Translations under genes and position numbers: made by a program
From: Mesobacillus jeotgali
GTDB taxonomy: Bacteria; Bacillota; Bacilli; Bacillales; Cytobacillaceae
NCBI RefSeq assembly: GCF_031759225.1
Contig: NZ_CP134494.1
Span: 622,001 to 686,000, forward strand
Direction of reading: 5' to 3'
Length of the DNA: 64,000 nt
The notes under the pieces: model-generated
Database searches by the model: none
Told to the model about the DNA's origin: nothing
What the model saw: the letters and a program-made list of their open reading frames with translations, nothing else
Part shown: one piece after another, positions 54,813 through 63,400 of the stretch
Numbering within the stretch: the stretch's first letter is position 1
How the letters are laid out: each line of letters starts with the position of its first letter

Positions 54813-54827
54813 ATGCAAGCGCTTGCA
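54813..54827. promoter_or_regulatory. second, perfect cre site
   Basis: ATGCAAGCGCTTGCA fits WTGNAANCGNWNNCW fully and has a perfect TGCAAGCGCTTGCA palindrome at its core. It could also bind another LacI-family regulator such as MalR. Confidence 0.75.
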
Positions 54828-55133
54828 ATAAACTTTCCTTTTAATTTTACAACACAAAGACCGAGCCAGCAATGGCAGGGGGATGGTTCGATTCTATGTG
54901 AATAGTGCCAAATTCCTACATAAACCGAGAAAGCGAAAATAGAAATCTATTAATATTCATAAAACTTTCAAAATTTTTAGCGGAAATACAGAGGGTACAT
55001 GTCGAAAGTTGTCTGAAATACGATGAAAAATAATTCAAAAGACTCATAAAGAAATTTGCACTCAAGATTAGGAACAGAGCAGACATTTCTTGTATTCTTA
55101 TGTATATAGAATACAGAAGTGAGGGATTGAATC

Positions 55134-55919
55134 ATGAAGGATTTAAACCGTAAGTTCCGTGAGCGAATAAACTTTCCTATAGATAACCCGATTACTCTTG
55201 AGAACGTCGATGACCTTCTGGAAAAAACTGCATCCTCTTTGCCGTTTGAAAACTTATGTACACTTTCGGGTGACCTGAATAATCTAAGTGACAGTTATTT
55301 GTTTGAAAAAGTTATAGAAAGAGGAGAAGGCGGTCTCTGCTATGACCTGAACGGCATCCTCTATTTGTTTTTAAAAGAGAATGGGCTTGATGTCCAGTTG
55401 GTCCGCGGTTCTGTCTACATACCGGACTTAAAAGGCTTCAGTCCAACGGGCAGGACGCATGCGGCGATTTTACTGAATGACGATGGGGAAAGGTACTTGG
55501 TTGATACTGGCTTTGGCGGAAATTTGCCTTTAAGGCCGGTGCCGATGGATGGGTCTGTTATACATTCTCCGAACGGTGAGTTCCGCGTGAAAAAAGAAGA
55601 TAGTGAATTCGGAGATTACTTTTTCGAGATGAAGTTGAAGTATAAGGATCTTGATTGGAGAATTGGTTACGCTTTTGATTCCAGAGAGCCTGTGGAGAAT
55701 GTCAGCGATTTATCCGAAATGAAGAACATCATTACGGAGCATCCGCAGTCTCCATTTAATAAGAAGCCATTGCTGACAAGGGTGACGTCCGATGGAAGCA
55801 TGGTGCTGACGGAAACCAGTTTTACTCATTGGACGGAAGATGGAGTTCGGAAAGAGGAAATAAACGCTGATCGTTACAGGGAATTGGCGAAAGAATTCTA
55901 TAACATTGATATTAAATGA
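55134..55919 (+). CDS. nat: arylamine N-acetyltransferase
   Basis: The 261-residue enzyme transfers an acetyl group from acetyl-CoA to arylamines or hydrazines through the triad Cys69 (RGEGGLCYDLN), His109 (THAAIL) and Asp124 (DTGFGGN), all present. Length is normal for Bacillus NATs. GTGAGGGATTGAATC precedes the ATG. It may share its transcript with the EcsC-family gene 60 bases downstream. Confidence 0.92.
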   Translation: MKDLNRKFRERINFPIDNPITLENVDDLLEKTASSLPFENLCTLSGDLNNLSDSYLFEKVIERGEGGLCYDLNGILYLFLKENGLDVQLVRGSVYIPDLKGFSPTGRTHAAILLNDDGERYLVDTGFGGNLPLRPVPMDGSVIHSPNGEFRVKKEDSEFGDYFFEMKLKYKDLDWRIGYAFDSREPVENVSDLSEMKNIITEHPQSPFNKKPLLTRVTSDGSMVLTETSFTHWTEDGVRKEEINADRYRELAKEFYNIDIK

Positions 55920-55979
55920 AACCTTTTAATAGTGTAAACCGTTAATATAGTATCAAAAATGACAGGTGGATGGTTGGGC

Positions 55980-56795
55980 ATGGATTCAAAAGAATTCCTA
56001 CTGAATGAATTGAAAGAAATTGAAAATTGGGAGAAGGACCAGAAGGGTTTATGGTTTTGGGAGAAGCTGACCCGTCTGCCTTTCAAGATGCTTGACCGGT
56101 TCACGCCAAAGTTCATCCAGGAAAAGGTCGGCCTCTTGCTGGATGAGCTCGGCAGCTATATTCAAACCGGCGGACAGTATTTAACAAGTGAGAAATCAGT
56201 ATTCAATTATATTGAAAAAAAGACCGGCAGAAGAATTGGCCAGCTCTCGGATCTGGAAAATGTTTCTGTAGAAGAAATGAAGAAGACTTCGCTGGCACTG
56301 GGTGAGCAGCGGAAGAAAGCAGCTACGATCCAGGGAGCAAGTACAGGTATTGGGGGGATTTTCACCCTGGCGATCGATATTCCGGCAGTTCTGGCCCTCT
56401 CCTTAAAAACACTACAGGATATCGCAATCATCCATGGATTTGACCCGAATGACAAAAAGGAACGAGTCTTCATTATCAAGTGCCTGCAGTTTTCTTCGGC
56501 AGACGTGGTTGGAAAGCAGGCAATCCTGAATGAACTGACTGATTTTAACAACGAAAGTAAATCACGGGAAGTCATTTCCCAATTGCAAGGCTGGCGTGAA
56601 GTGACATTGACCTACACCGAATCCTTCGGCTGGAAAAAGCTGCTCCAGATGGTGCCGGTAGCCGGGATTGTGTTTGGCGCCTTCGCCAATCGATCCATGG
56701 TGAGCGACCTGGCAGAAACGGCGACGATGCTCTATCAGAAGAGACGGATTTTGGAGAGGCTGGATCATGCGGGAACTCAGGAAATGGATTTATAG
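55980..56795 (+). CDS. EcsC-family protein
   Basis: The 271-residue protein has the EcsC pattern: a basic amphipathic N-terminal part (KGLWFWEKLTRLPFKMLD), then LALGEQRKKAATIQGASTGIGGIF followed by a hydrophobic segment DIPAVLALSLKTLQDIAIIHGFD, and a C-terminal hydrophobic hairpin (VPVAGIVFGAFANRSM). The function of the family is unknown. ATG 55980 after AGGTGG is preferred to ATG 55959, which has no ribosome site. Confidence 0.85.
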   Translation: MDSKEFLLNELKEIENWEKDQKGLWFWEKLTRLPFKMLDRFTPKFIQEKVGLLLDELGSYIQTGGQYLTSEKSVFNYIEKKTGRRIGQLSDLENVSVEEMKKTSLALGEQRKKAATIQGASTGIGGIFTLAIDIPAVLALSLKTLQDIAIIHGFDPNDKKERVFIIKCLQFSSADVVGKQAILNELTDFNNESKSREVISQLQGWREVTLTYTESFGWKKLLQMVPVAGIVFGAFANRSMVSDLAETATMLYQKRRILERLDHAGTQEMDL

Positions 56796-56853
56796 AGATA
56801 TGGGGCTTGTGAACCGGTTTATAGCCATGCAAGACCTTCCATAAGTAAGTAGG

Positions 56854-56887
56854 TAGAGCCTGAATCTTCAGGCTCTATTCTTTTTTA
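56854..56887. terminator. bidirectional intrinsic terminator
   Basis: TAGAGCCTGA (56854-56863) pairs perfectly with TCAGGCTCTA (56868-56877), then a T-run. The right arm begins with the stop codon of the convergent acyltransferase gene. Confidence 0.85.
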
Positions 56888-57887
56888 GTGATATCTTAAT
56901 CTTCTGTAGAAAGTGATATGAAAGATACGACAAAACAAAGACAAGAAACGCATCCACCAAGTTCTGTAGTAAGTTATGTGTACTTTGATCCAAGCCAATT
57001 TTTGAAAACAAGACATCCACTATATCAATAAAAAATATATGAATGGCATAACTGCCGAGAGAGTTTCCGCCAATTTTGGTGATCAACAAGTTTTTGCCGA
57101 GATGGGGTTTACTTAGGGCGTAAAGGAACAGAAATAGGGTAAGGAAGATGGTCGAAAAGAAGTATTCACCATGTTTTGACTCCAACCCCTTCTGAAGCCA
57201 GAGCCCTTCTATAACCTGTAAGATCGTAAAGATACAAAACAAGTAGAAGTAGGTCCGGGCACTATATTTTCGCCAGGTGTGTACCGAAGCAAGCCAGAAT
57301 CCCATCACTATATAGAACAGGCTGATATATAGAGCAGCCCGGGTTGTGCTGACTGGCAGCTCATCAAATACAGAATAAGACTGGCCGAAAAGACCGAGTA
57401 GATTCAAACAAAAGGCGATCACCAAAAGAAGCCTTATTCTTTTTAACCTGTAAAAGAGATATAAAATCACGATGCTCCATACCAGTGAAATGACGAACCA
57501 CAGCTGATACCCGCTCGTTCCCTGACCGTAATAGAAGAGATTAAGAACAGTCAGGTTTTCCTTGTATTTGGCTAGTTCGGCTTTAACGTTTCCATCCGTC
57601 AATAAAATCCTTATTACATCATAACTCGCATAGAATATGAGCCAGCTAACATAAATCTTCAGGATTTTTGTGACATATTTTTTGAAATAAGCGAAGGACT
57701 GGGGATTATCAATCACCTTTAGACTGAACAGATAGCCTGAAGCGACAAAGAAAAAAGGAACAGCGAATCTTGAAAGGTTATCAAGAACGAAATAACCCTG
57801 CTGGTCATTGCTGGGGAATGTATGAATGATGACAACTGCCAGTATGGCAAAAAATTTGATAAAGTCGATTGCGTAGTTGCGCTGCAT
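56868..57887 (-). CDS. membrane acyltransferase (acyltransferase_3 family)
   Basis: The 339-residue protein has about ten membrane helices and starts MQRNYAIDFIKFFAILAVVI followed by HTF, where the His is the family's catalytic residue, and FFFVASGYLF. It probably transfers acyl groups to cell-surface sugars. The frame continues upstream to 58085, but ATG 57887 has GAGG seven bases before it. The upstream part is antisense to a small gene that has its own strong ribosome site. Confidence 0.85.
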   Translation of the reverse strand: MQRNYAIDFIKFFAILAVVIIHTFPSNDQQGYFVLDNLSRFAVPFFFVASGYLFSLKVIDNPQSFAYFKKYVTKILKIYVSWLIFYASYDVIRILLTDGNVKAELAKYKENLTVLNLFYYGQGTSGYQLWFVISLVWSIVILYLFYRLKRIRLLLVIAFCLNLLGLFGQSYSVFDELPVSTTRAALYISLFYIVMGFWLASVHTWRKYSARTYFYLFCIFTILQVIEGLWLQKGLESKHGEYFFSTIFLTLFLFLYALSKPHLGKNLLITKIGGNSLGSYAIHIFFIDIVDVLFSKIGLDQSTHNLLQNLVDAFLVFVLSYLSYHFLQKIKISLKKNRA

Positions 57888-58001
57888 GATTGGCCTCGAA
57901 TAGGAAAGGATTTGTACTCCTAGTATTTCCACTGTATTCAGCCTTATGAATATGAAAATGAGCGACTTGGGATAATAGGGAGCAAAAAGGAGGCAAATCA
58001 G

Positions 58002-58133
58002 TTGAACATTGACAAAAAACAGCAAGACAAGAATCAAACTGCACAGGAATTGAAGAACAAGAAAAGCGGAAAATCTCCTAATCAAACAGACGGCTTCCGC
58101 TACGATTATGATGATTCTTCAGACCTGAAATGA
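58002..58133 (+). CDS. small hydrophilic protein (43 residues)
   Basis: TTG 58002 follows AAAAGGAGGCAAATCA at ideal spacing and opens a 43-codon frame starting MNIDKKQQDKNQ and ending FRYDYDDSSDLK. It is rich in Lys, Gln, Asn and Asp with no hydrophobic segment. A strong terminator starts at its stop codon. The combination of ribosome site, composition and terminator argues for a real gene of unknown role. It lies antisense to the unlikely 5' extension of the acyltransferase frame. Confidence 0.65.
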   Translation: MNIDKKQQDKNQTAQELKNKKSGKSPNQTDGFRYDYDDSSDLK

Positions 58134-58174
58134 AAAAGAGGAAAAACCTTAATCGGGGTTTTTCCTCTTTTTTC
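58133..58174 (+). terminator. intrinsic terminator of the 43-residue protein gene
   Basis: AAAAAGAGGAAAAACC pairs with GGTTTTTCCTCTTTTT, with the T-run formed by the arm itself. Confidence 0.88.
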
Positions 58175-58324
58175 ATACAGTTTTGACCTTGTTTCGTGAG
58201 CTTTTGACTAGTTGGGTTTGATGGGTTATGTGCCGATTGCATGGGGAGTTCGATAGACATAGGCAGGAAATGATACAACTTTCATCGAATATAGTGTGAA
58301 AAGACGGAAGCTAAAGGAGTCCCT

Positions 58325-59371
58325 ATGTCAAAAAAAGATACTTTCATAGCGTCCTTGCTTGGCGGCGCGGTTGGTGATGCTCTTGGTTATAGAGTTGAGT
58401 TCATGAAGATGCATGAGATTAAGTGGAGATTCGGTGAAGAGGGAATTACGGATTTAGTGATTGATGATTATGCTGGAAAAGCGCTGATTTCGGATGATAC
58501 TCAGATGACGTTGTTCACTGCAGATGGCATGATCTGGGCTTATGACCGCATGAGTGAGCGCGGGATTGGCAGCTATGCGGGGAGCGGTGTCTATCAATCG
58601 TATCTGCGCTGGCTTTATACCCAGACGAAGAGTTTGCCGGATGAGCATTATGGCTGGCTGCTTGACCCCCAGCCTCATGAAGTGAACGGAAGTATTTTAG
58701 AACATAAGGAATTGTTTTCACCAAGAGCTCCTGGAAACACGTGCTTATCGGCGCTAGAAAGCAATAAAATGGGAACGATGTGGAATCCGATTAACACCAG
58801 CAAAGGCTGCGGCGGAGTCATGCGTGTTGCGCCGGTGGGGTTATTTTTACATAAAGACCCTGCTCAAGCATTCGAGGTGGCTGCGGAGATCGCTGCGATT
58901 ACTCACGGTCATCCGTCGGGTTTTTTAGCATCCGGGGCGCTGGCCGTCATCATCGCTGAGCTCCTAAATGGTAAAAGCATTGATGAAAGTGCCCAGAGTG
59001 CAATGGTGATTCTAAAAAAGTATCCTCAGCATGAAGAAACCTTGGCCGCGATGGAGAGTGCGATCGAGCTTGCCGGCAGTGAGGAGAAACCGGTAACTGC
59101 CATTACAAAGCTAGGCCAGGGCTGGGTTGCGGAGGAAGCACTCGCAATTTCACTCTACTGTGCAATGAAGGAATCTGATTTCAAGAAGGCTTTGATCCTC
59201 GCTGTCAATCATGATGGAGACAGTGACTCAACCGGTGCGATCTGCGGGAATATTCTCGGTGCCAGCTATGGCCTCGAAGCTATACCAGAAGAGTGGGCCA
59301 ATCAAGTGGAACTCAAAGAATTGATTGCCGATACAGCGAGCAGATTATATGATAGATATATAAAGATGTAG
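58325..59371 (+). CDS. ADP-ribosylglycohydrolase family protein
   Basis: The 348-residue protein has the ADP-ribosyl-glycohydrolase (DraG/ARH) fold with GGAVGDALGYRVEF at the start, the metal-binding LISDDTQMTLFTADGM near residue 55 and NHDGDSDSTGAICGNILGA near residue 298. The Asp residues bind two Mg or Mn ions. It removes ADP-ribose from proteins or small molecules. No ADP-ribosyltransferase is nearby. AAAGGAGTCCCT precedes the ATG. Confidence 0.9.
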   Translation: MSKKDTFIASLLGGAVGDALGYRVEFMKMHEIKWRFGEEGITDLVIDDYAGKALISDDTQMTLFTADGMIWAYDRMSERGIGSYAGSGVYQSYLRWLYTQTKSLPDEHYGWLLDPQPHEVNGSILEHKELFSPRAPGNTCLSALESNKMGTMWNPINTSKGCGGVMRVAPVGLFLHKDPAQAFEVAAEIAAITHGHPSGFLASGALAVIIAELLNGKSIDESAQSAMVILKKYPQHEETLAAMESAIELAGSEEKPVTAITKLGQGWVAEEALAISLYCAMKESDFKKALILAVNHDGDSDSTGAICGNILGASYGLEAIPEEWANQVELKELIADTASRLYDRYIKM

Positions 59372-59379
59372 GTTAGAAG

Positions 59380-59415
59380 GAGAATCCTGATGAAGCTGGG
59401 ATTCTCTTTGTTTTT
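59380..59415 (+). terminator. intrinsic terminator of the glycohydrolase gene
   Basis: GAGAATCC (59380-59387) pairs with GGATTCTC (59399-59406), then TTTGTTTTT. Confidence 0.8.
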
Positions 59416-59559
59416 AAGTGGAACAGACCGGAGAGCTTTCAATGGATATAATAAAATTCGAGAAAAACGTATCCGGCCATCTGATCAGTATGCTGTTGGC
59501 TTCAATTATACCCAATTAATACAGTGGTTTTCAGGAGACACCAGAGGGGAGGCAGTCTC

Positions 59560-59745
59560 ATGGCTGACGCGATAGAAAAGGCGATGAAAAATGCAAAGGC
59601 CTCGCTTGAAATTTCGGGGTTCAAGGTGACAGAAGAGCATAACGACTTAGTGAGGAAGGTTCTGATGGAAGAAATGACAAATGAAGAATTCCTGAAAGAA
59701 GCTAAGCGATTGGCTGAGAAAAAGAGTGGAGGTTCGAAGTCATGA
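59560..59745 (+). CDS. VbhA-like antitoxin protein
   Basis: The 61-residue protein (MADAIEKAMKNAKASLEISG...) has the short helical layout of the antitoxin VbhA family, with ASLEISGFKVTEEHNDLVRKVL followed by EMTNEEFLKEAKRL. VbhA proteins normally inhibit Fic AMP-transferases with an inhibitory helix. A classic S/TxxxE(G/N) inhibitory motif is not clear here. GGGGAGG precedes ATG 59560. It overlaps the next gene by four bases, and no Fic motif (HPFxxGNG) is present in the window. Confidence 0.65.
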   Translation: MADAIEKAMKNAKASLEISGFKVTEEHNDLVRKVLMEEMTNEEFLKEAKRLAEKKSGGSKS

Positions 59746-59978
59746 TGCAATCGCCTCGACCCGATTTACTTGAACAGTATCTGGACTCTGTTCGAAGGCT
59801 TCTTTTAAAAGCAGATGACCCGGAGATTAAGAAGGAGTTATCAGAAGTCTCTGATGCATTGGAGAGTGGCTCGATCACTCTTGATACAGCACTGTTCTGG
59901 GACCATATTGAAGCAAGAGCGATTTTGCGTAAAGCTTTTTCAGATGCTGATTTCCTCATATTACGCTTGAAAGAGTAA
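59742..59978 (+). CDS. unknown 78-residue partner of the VbhA-like protein
   Basis: The protein (MMQSPRPDLLEQYLDSVRRL...) is acidic, helical and soluble, with ADDPEIKKELSEVSDALESG in the centre and an amphipathic end. I do not recognise a family. The start overlaps the stop of the VbhA-like gene (ATGA), and GGAGG is at nine bases, so the two are translated as a pair. Confidence 0.65.
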   Translation: MMQSPRPDLLEQYLDSVRRLLLKADDPEIKKELSEVSDALESGSITLDTALFWDHIEARAILRKAFSDADFLILRLKE

Positions 59979-60432
59979 AGGGAGTATAAGGCTCTCTTGT
60001 TGTTGTATGAGAATTCTTAAGCGGCGAATTTCCGGCTATTGTATATAGAGGACGCTTTTGAAGCTGAAATAAGCGGAGATATTCTGGTTAACTGCTATAA
60101 ATAAGACGAAATCCAACGATTTGGATTAAATAGACGGAAAAGCGACCCCTATTTTAATGGAAATAAGGGTTGTTTTCAATTTAAACGGAATTTCTCCTTT
60201 TATTTTTCGAACACTGGACTAATTTAACAGAACGTTCTGGAATAAAAAAAGATAGTAAATCACCTTCCACCGTTGTAAAATAAATTGAAAATTTGAATAG
60301 AGTTTAAGATTCGGTTTTGTCATCCATTTTGAATTATAGGAGGAAACAAGGGACACAGAGAATGAATGATGCTTTCGTTTATATATCAATCTATTTTTTT
60401 GGAAAAATTTATGAATAAGAGGTTGATGAAAG
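59979..60432. other. 454-bp intergenic stretch with weak periodicity
   Basis: Between about 60065 and 60200, AAATAAG, TAAATAG or TTAAACGG followed by GA-rich bases recurs at roughly 26-31 base steps (60067, 60098, 60126, 60161, 60181), a possible decayed array. The rest is AT-rich. No gene, strong hairpin or clear promoter is seen. Confidence 0.45.
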
Positions 60433-61080
60433 TTGAGAATGGATGCTGTTGATTTAACTGTAAAGGAACCAACGATTTTTAATCATATCGGGAACAAAAT
60501 CAAAACCGACGATCGTGAAATCAACATAATTGCTAGAATGGAAGAACCGTTAATCGTCATTTTGGGTAATGTACTGAGTGACGAGGAATGCGATGAGCTT
60601 ATGAAGCTGTCGAAGGACAAGCTGCAGCGCTCGAAAATCGGGAATACCCGTGAAGTGGATGAACTGAGGACTAGCAGCAGTACGTTCATTGAAGAAGCTG
60701 AAAATGATGTTGTTGCACGAGTGGAACATAGGATTTCGCAAATTATGGGCATTCCGAATGAACATGGAGAAGGCCTGCAAATCTTGAATTATAAAATTGG
60801 CCAGGAATACAAGGCACATTTTGACTTTTTCTCGTCAAATGTCAGCAACCCACGGATTAGCACATTGGTCATGTACTTGAACGATGTCGAGCAGGGAGGA
60901 GAAACTTACTTCCCTAAGCTTAATTTTGCTGTATCTCCGCAAAAGGGCATGGCCGTTTATTTTGAATATTTTTATGACAACCAGGACTTGAATGATTTGA
61001 CCCTGCATGGCGGAGCTCCAGTCGTGATCGGCGACAAATGGGCCGCAACACAGTGGATGAGAAGAAAAAGAGTGAAATAG
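60433..61080 (+). CDS. prolyl 4-hydroxylase-like 2-oxoglutarate/Fe(II) oxygenase
   Basis: The 215-residue protein is similar along its whole length to the B. anthracis prolyl 4-hydroxylase: EEPLIVILGNVLSDEECDEL, then RTSSSTF, then YKAHFDFF with iron ligands His129 and Asp131, then LHGGAPV with His192 and Lys202 to bind 2-oxoglutarate. It is cytosolic. Known relatives hydroxylate collagen-like peptides or elongation factor Tu. The start is TTG 60433 after AGAGG, with ATG 60439 as a close alternative. Confidence 0.9.
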   Translation: MRMDAVDLTVKEPTIFNHIGNKIKTDDREINIIARMEEPLIVILGNVLSDEECDELMKLSKDKLQRSKIGNTREVDELRTSSSTFIEEAENDVVARVEHRISQIMGIPNEHGEGLQILNYKIGQEYKAHFDFFSSNVSNPRISTLVMYLNDVEQGGETYFPKLNFAVSPQKGMAVYFEYFYDNQDLNDLTLHGGAPVVIGDKWAATQWMRRKRVK

Positions 61081-61085
61081 AGAAT

Positions 61086-61118
61086 GAAGGAGCATGGTAA
61101 GCATGCTTCTTTTTTTAT
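61086..61118 (+). terminator. intrinsic terminator of the hydroxylase gene
   Basis: GGAGCATG pairs with CATGCTTC around GTAAG with one wobble, followed by a T-run. Confidence 0.75.
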
Positions 61119-61272
61119 CGAATCTTGGACTCGTACATGTATTCACCAAGATGATGGAGCCTTTCTACTGCTGCTCAAAAATCTTGAATTTACAGGGAAT
61201 CACAAAAAAACTGCCAAAATTTACAATTGGATTGTATAATTATAGAACAAATTTGAAAGGGAGTTGTCTTTC

Positions 61273-62250
61273 ATGGAACTATGGAATATTTACGACCAAT
61301 ACAGGCATATGACGGATCGGATTCATGAAAGAGGGCAGGAGATGAAGGCTGGGGATTATCATCTTGTTGTTCATGTCTGGATTGTGAATGATGACGGCCA
61401 GTTTCTGATTCAAAGGAGGCAGCCGTGGAAAATTGGCTTCCCGAATATGTGGGACTGTTCGGCAGCGGGGTCTGCGGTCATGGGTGATGATAGTGAGCAG
61501 GCCGCCATCCGGGAGGTAAAGGAAGAGATCGGAATCGACCTGGAAATTGAAAAAGGCGAACGAATCTTCACAGTGAGATTTTCGCAGGGCTTCGATGACA
61601 TCTGGCTGGTTCGGCAAAATGTTGCGATTGAAGAGCTGCAACTCCAGGAAGAGGAAGTGTCTGAAGCGAGATGGGCAAGTGAAGAGGAAATAAAGGAGAT
61701 GGTTGAGAATGGTGAGTTCATTCCTTTCAACTATTTCGATCAGTTATTTGAAATCATCCATTCACGCATCAGCTTGAAAAAAGCTTCAATTGAGGATGCT
61801 GAGGAACTTTTAGCTCTGCAGCGAGAAGTTTTCATGCCTTTGTATAAAAAGTACAATGACCATGAAACCAGCCCGGTGACCCAAACGATGGAGAGATTCA
61901 CGGCCAGGTTCGAACGGGGCACTTATTTTAAAATCCTCTTTGAGGGTGAGCTGGCGGGAAGTGTCTTTGTTTATGAAAAATCCCCTGGATTGATGAGGCT
62001 GCATATTATCAACATCCTTGAAAAACACCATAATAAAGGGATTGCCCAGGCCGTCATGAAACGGCTGGAACTCATGTACCCGGAAGCAGATACATGGGAG
62101 CTGGATACCATCCTGACAGAAGAGCGCAACTGTTATTTGTATGAGAAGATGGGGTACAAACGAATCGGAGAAGCGAAGGTCATTAACCAAAACCTGACGA
62201 TCATCCGCTACCGTAAAGACTCAAACTTGTCCAAAATTGTGAGCATCTAG
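61273..62250 (+). CDS. fusion of Nudix hydrolase and GNAT acetyltransferase
   Basis: The 325-residue protein has an N-terminal Nudix domain (about 1-160) and a C-terminal GNAT domain (about 165-315, with LEKHHNKGIAQAVMKRLE as the acetyl-CoA loop). The Nudix box G66-x5-D72-x7-REVKEEIG has Asp in place of the first Glu, while the catalytic Glu residues 84 and 85 remain. The Nudix part resembles YfcD/IPP-isomerase-like hydrolases. ATG 61273 follows AAAGGGAG by nine bases. Such a fusion may process and acetylate the same nucleotide-linked compound. Confidence 0.87.
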   Translation: MELWNIYDQYRHMTDRIHERGQEMKAGDYHLVVHVWIVNDDGQFLIQRRQPWKIGFPNMWDCSAAGSAVMGDDSEQAAIREVKEEIGIDLEIEKGERIFTVRFSQGFDDIWLVRQNVAIEELQLQEEEVSEARWASEEEIKEMVENGEFIPFNYFDQLFEIIHSRISLKKASIEDAEELLALQREVFMPLYKKYNDHETSPVTQTMERFTARFERGTYFKILFEGELAGSVFVYEKSPGLMRLHIINILEKHHNKGIAQAVMKRLELMYPEADTWELDTILTEERNCYLYEKMGYKRIGEAKVINQNLTIIRYRKDSNLSKIVSI

Positions 62251-62277
62251 GCTGCTATATACATACTTCATTACATG

Positions 62278-62318
62278 CAAAAGGCCTGCCAATTCAGTCA
62301 GGCCTTTTCGCTTTTTTT
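62278..62318. terminator. bidirectional intrinsic terminator
   Basis: AAAAGGCCTG pairs with CAGGCCTTTT and a T-run follows. The reverse-strand antiporter gene ends inside the T-run. Confidence 0.82.
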
Positions 62319-63279
62319 AATTCCGCAAAATAATATAAACCAGGTATGCGATATAACCTGCTGCTAGTATGGCTCCCTCTACTTTTGAAATCTTGAATTT
62401 CGATCTGGAGAAGATCAGCAGGACCGCTGTCAGAATGATCATCAAGGCGATGTCTGTGAAGATCTTATCATTGACAGCGAGCGGCGAGATGGTAGCTGAA
62501 GCGCCCAGGACGAACAGGATGTTAAAGATATTGCTTCCGACAATATTGCCGAGTGCAATTTCGCTTTTCTTTTTCAAAGCGGCGGTAATTGATGTGATTA
62601 ATTCTGGCAATGAGGTACCGACGGCCACAATCGTCAGGCCAACAAGAGTTTCACTCATCCCGAGGGAAAGAGCAATTTCTGTTGCATGATCAACTACCAG
62701 GTCACCGCCAAAGATAATGGCAGCGAGGCCGGCAAGAGTGAAGAGAATATTCTTTCCCCAAGTTCCTTTGCTGGTAACTTGGGACACCGCCGATGCTGGT
62801 TCACGGTTATTCAAGGCAATTTCGATGATGTAATAAAGGAAAATCATGAAGAAGAGAAGCAGGATAAAGCCTTCGCTTCTGCCAATCAAATTGATGTTAG
62901 CCATATCGAGTGCTATATCATTTGCGACAACAGCCAGCGCTACACTTGCCAGCAGGGTGAACGGTATTTCTTTCCGGATTGTCATTGTTTCAACAGCAAG
63001 CGGGTTGATCATGGCTGTGACTCCGACAACAAGCGTGATATTGAAGATATTGCTCCCGATGACATTTCCAAGAGAAACATCGCTGCTGCCTTCCATTGCC
63101 GCAATGATACTGACGGTTGCTTCCGGTGAACTTGTTCCGAAAGCGACAATCGTCAAACCAACCAACAGGGGAGGAACCCTGAGCAGTGCGGCAATTTTTG
63201 ACGAACCCTCAACAAAATAGTCCGCTCCTTTAATGAGCAAAGCAAATCCTATAGCTAATAGGACATAAGTCAAATTCAT
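62317..63279 (-). CDS. calcium/sodium exchanger (CaCA family, YrbG-like)
   Basis: The 320-residue protein has ten membrane helices in two inverted halves, each with the alpha motif: VAFGTSSPEATVSI with GNVIGSNIFNI, and VAVGTSLPELITSI with GNIVGSNIFNI. The paired Glu residues bind the cation. It exports calcium in exchange for sodium or protons. It is monocistronic. Confidence 0.92.
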   Translation of the reverse strand: MNLTYVLLAIGFALLIKGADYFVEGSSKIAALLRVPPLLVGLTIVAFGTSSPEATVSIIAAMEGSSDVSLGNVIGSNIFNITLVVGVTAMINPLAVETMTIRKEIPFTLLASVALAVVANDIALDMANINLIGRSEGFILLLFFMIFLYYIIEIALNNREPASAVSQVTSKGTWGKNILFTLAGLAAIIFGGDLVVDHATEIALSLGMSETLVGLTIVAVGTSLPELITSITAALKKKSEIALGNIVGSNIFNILFVLGASATISPLAVNDKIFTDIALMIILTAVLLIFSRSKFKISKVEGAILAAGYIAYLVYIILRN

Positions 63280-63354
63280 TCCCCCTTATTGCTTAATGTT
63301 AACAACATAACAAAAAAATAATTCAAAAAGAAATATTTGTCGGCAATACAGCAA

Positions 63355-63389
63355 AAAAGACGGCCCTCCCATAGGAGTAGCCGTCTTTT
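63355..63389 (-). terminator. intrinsic terminator of the peptide transporter gene
   Basis: AAAAGACGGC (63355-63364) pairs perfectly with GCCGTCTTTT (63380-63389). On the reverse strand the T-run is the A-run before 63355. Confidence 0.85.
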
Positions 63390-63400
63390 GCATAACTGTA

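Larger units (their letters stand above)
54686..55133. other. 448-bp divergent intergenic region
   Basis: It holds the two cre sites on the pullulanase side. Next to the N-acetyltransferase gene is an inverted repeat GTATTCT (55092-55098) and AGAATAC (55108-55114), just before its ribosome site. The middle 250 bases are AT-rich with no gene or strong hairpin. Confidence 0.55.

Noticed and set aside
59390..59575. 61-codon gene starting in the glycohydrolase terminator
   Set aside because: Its start lies in the hairpin loop, it runs into the VbhA-like gene, and the sequence looks like chance translation.
59560..59978. complete Fic toxin-antitoxin pair
   Set aside because: The partner lacks the HPFxxGNG motif and is too short for a Fic domain.
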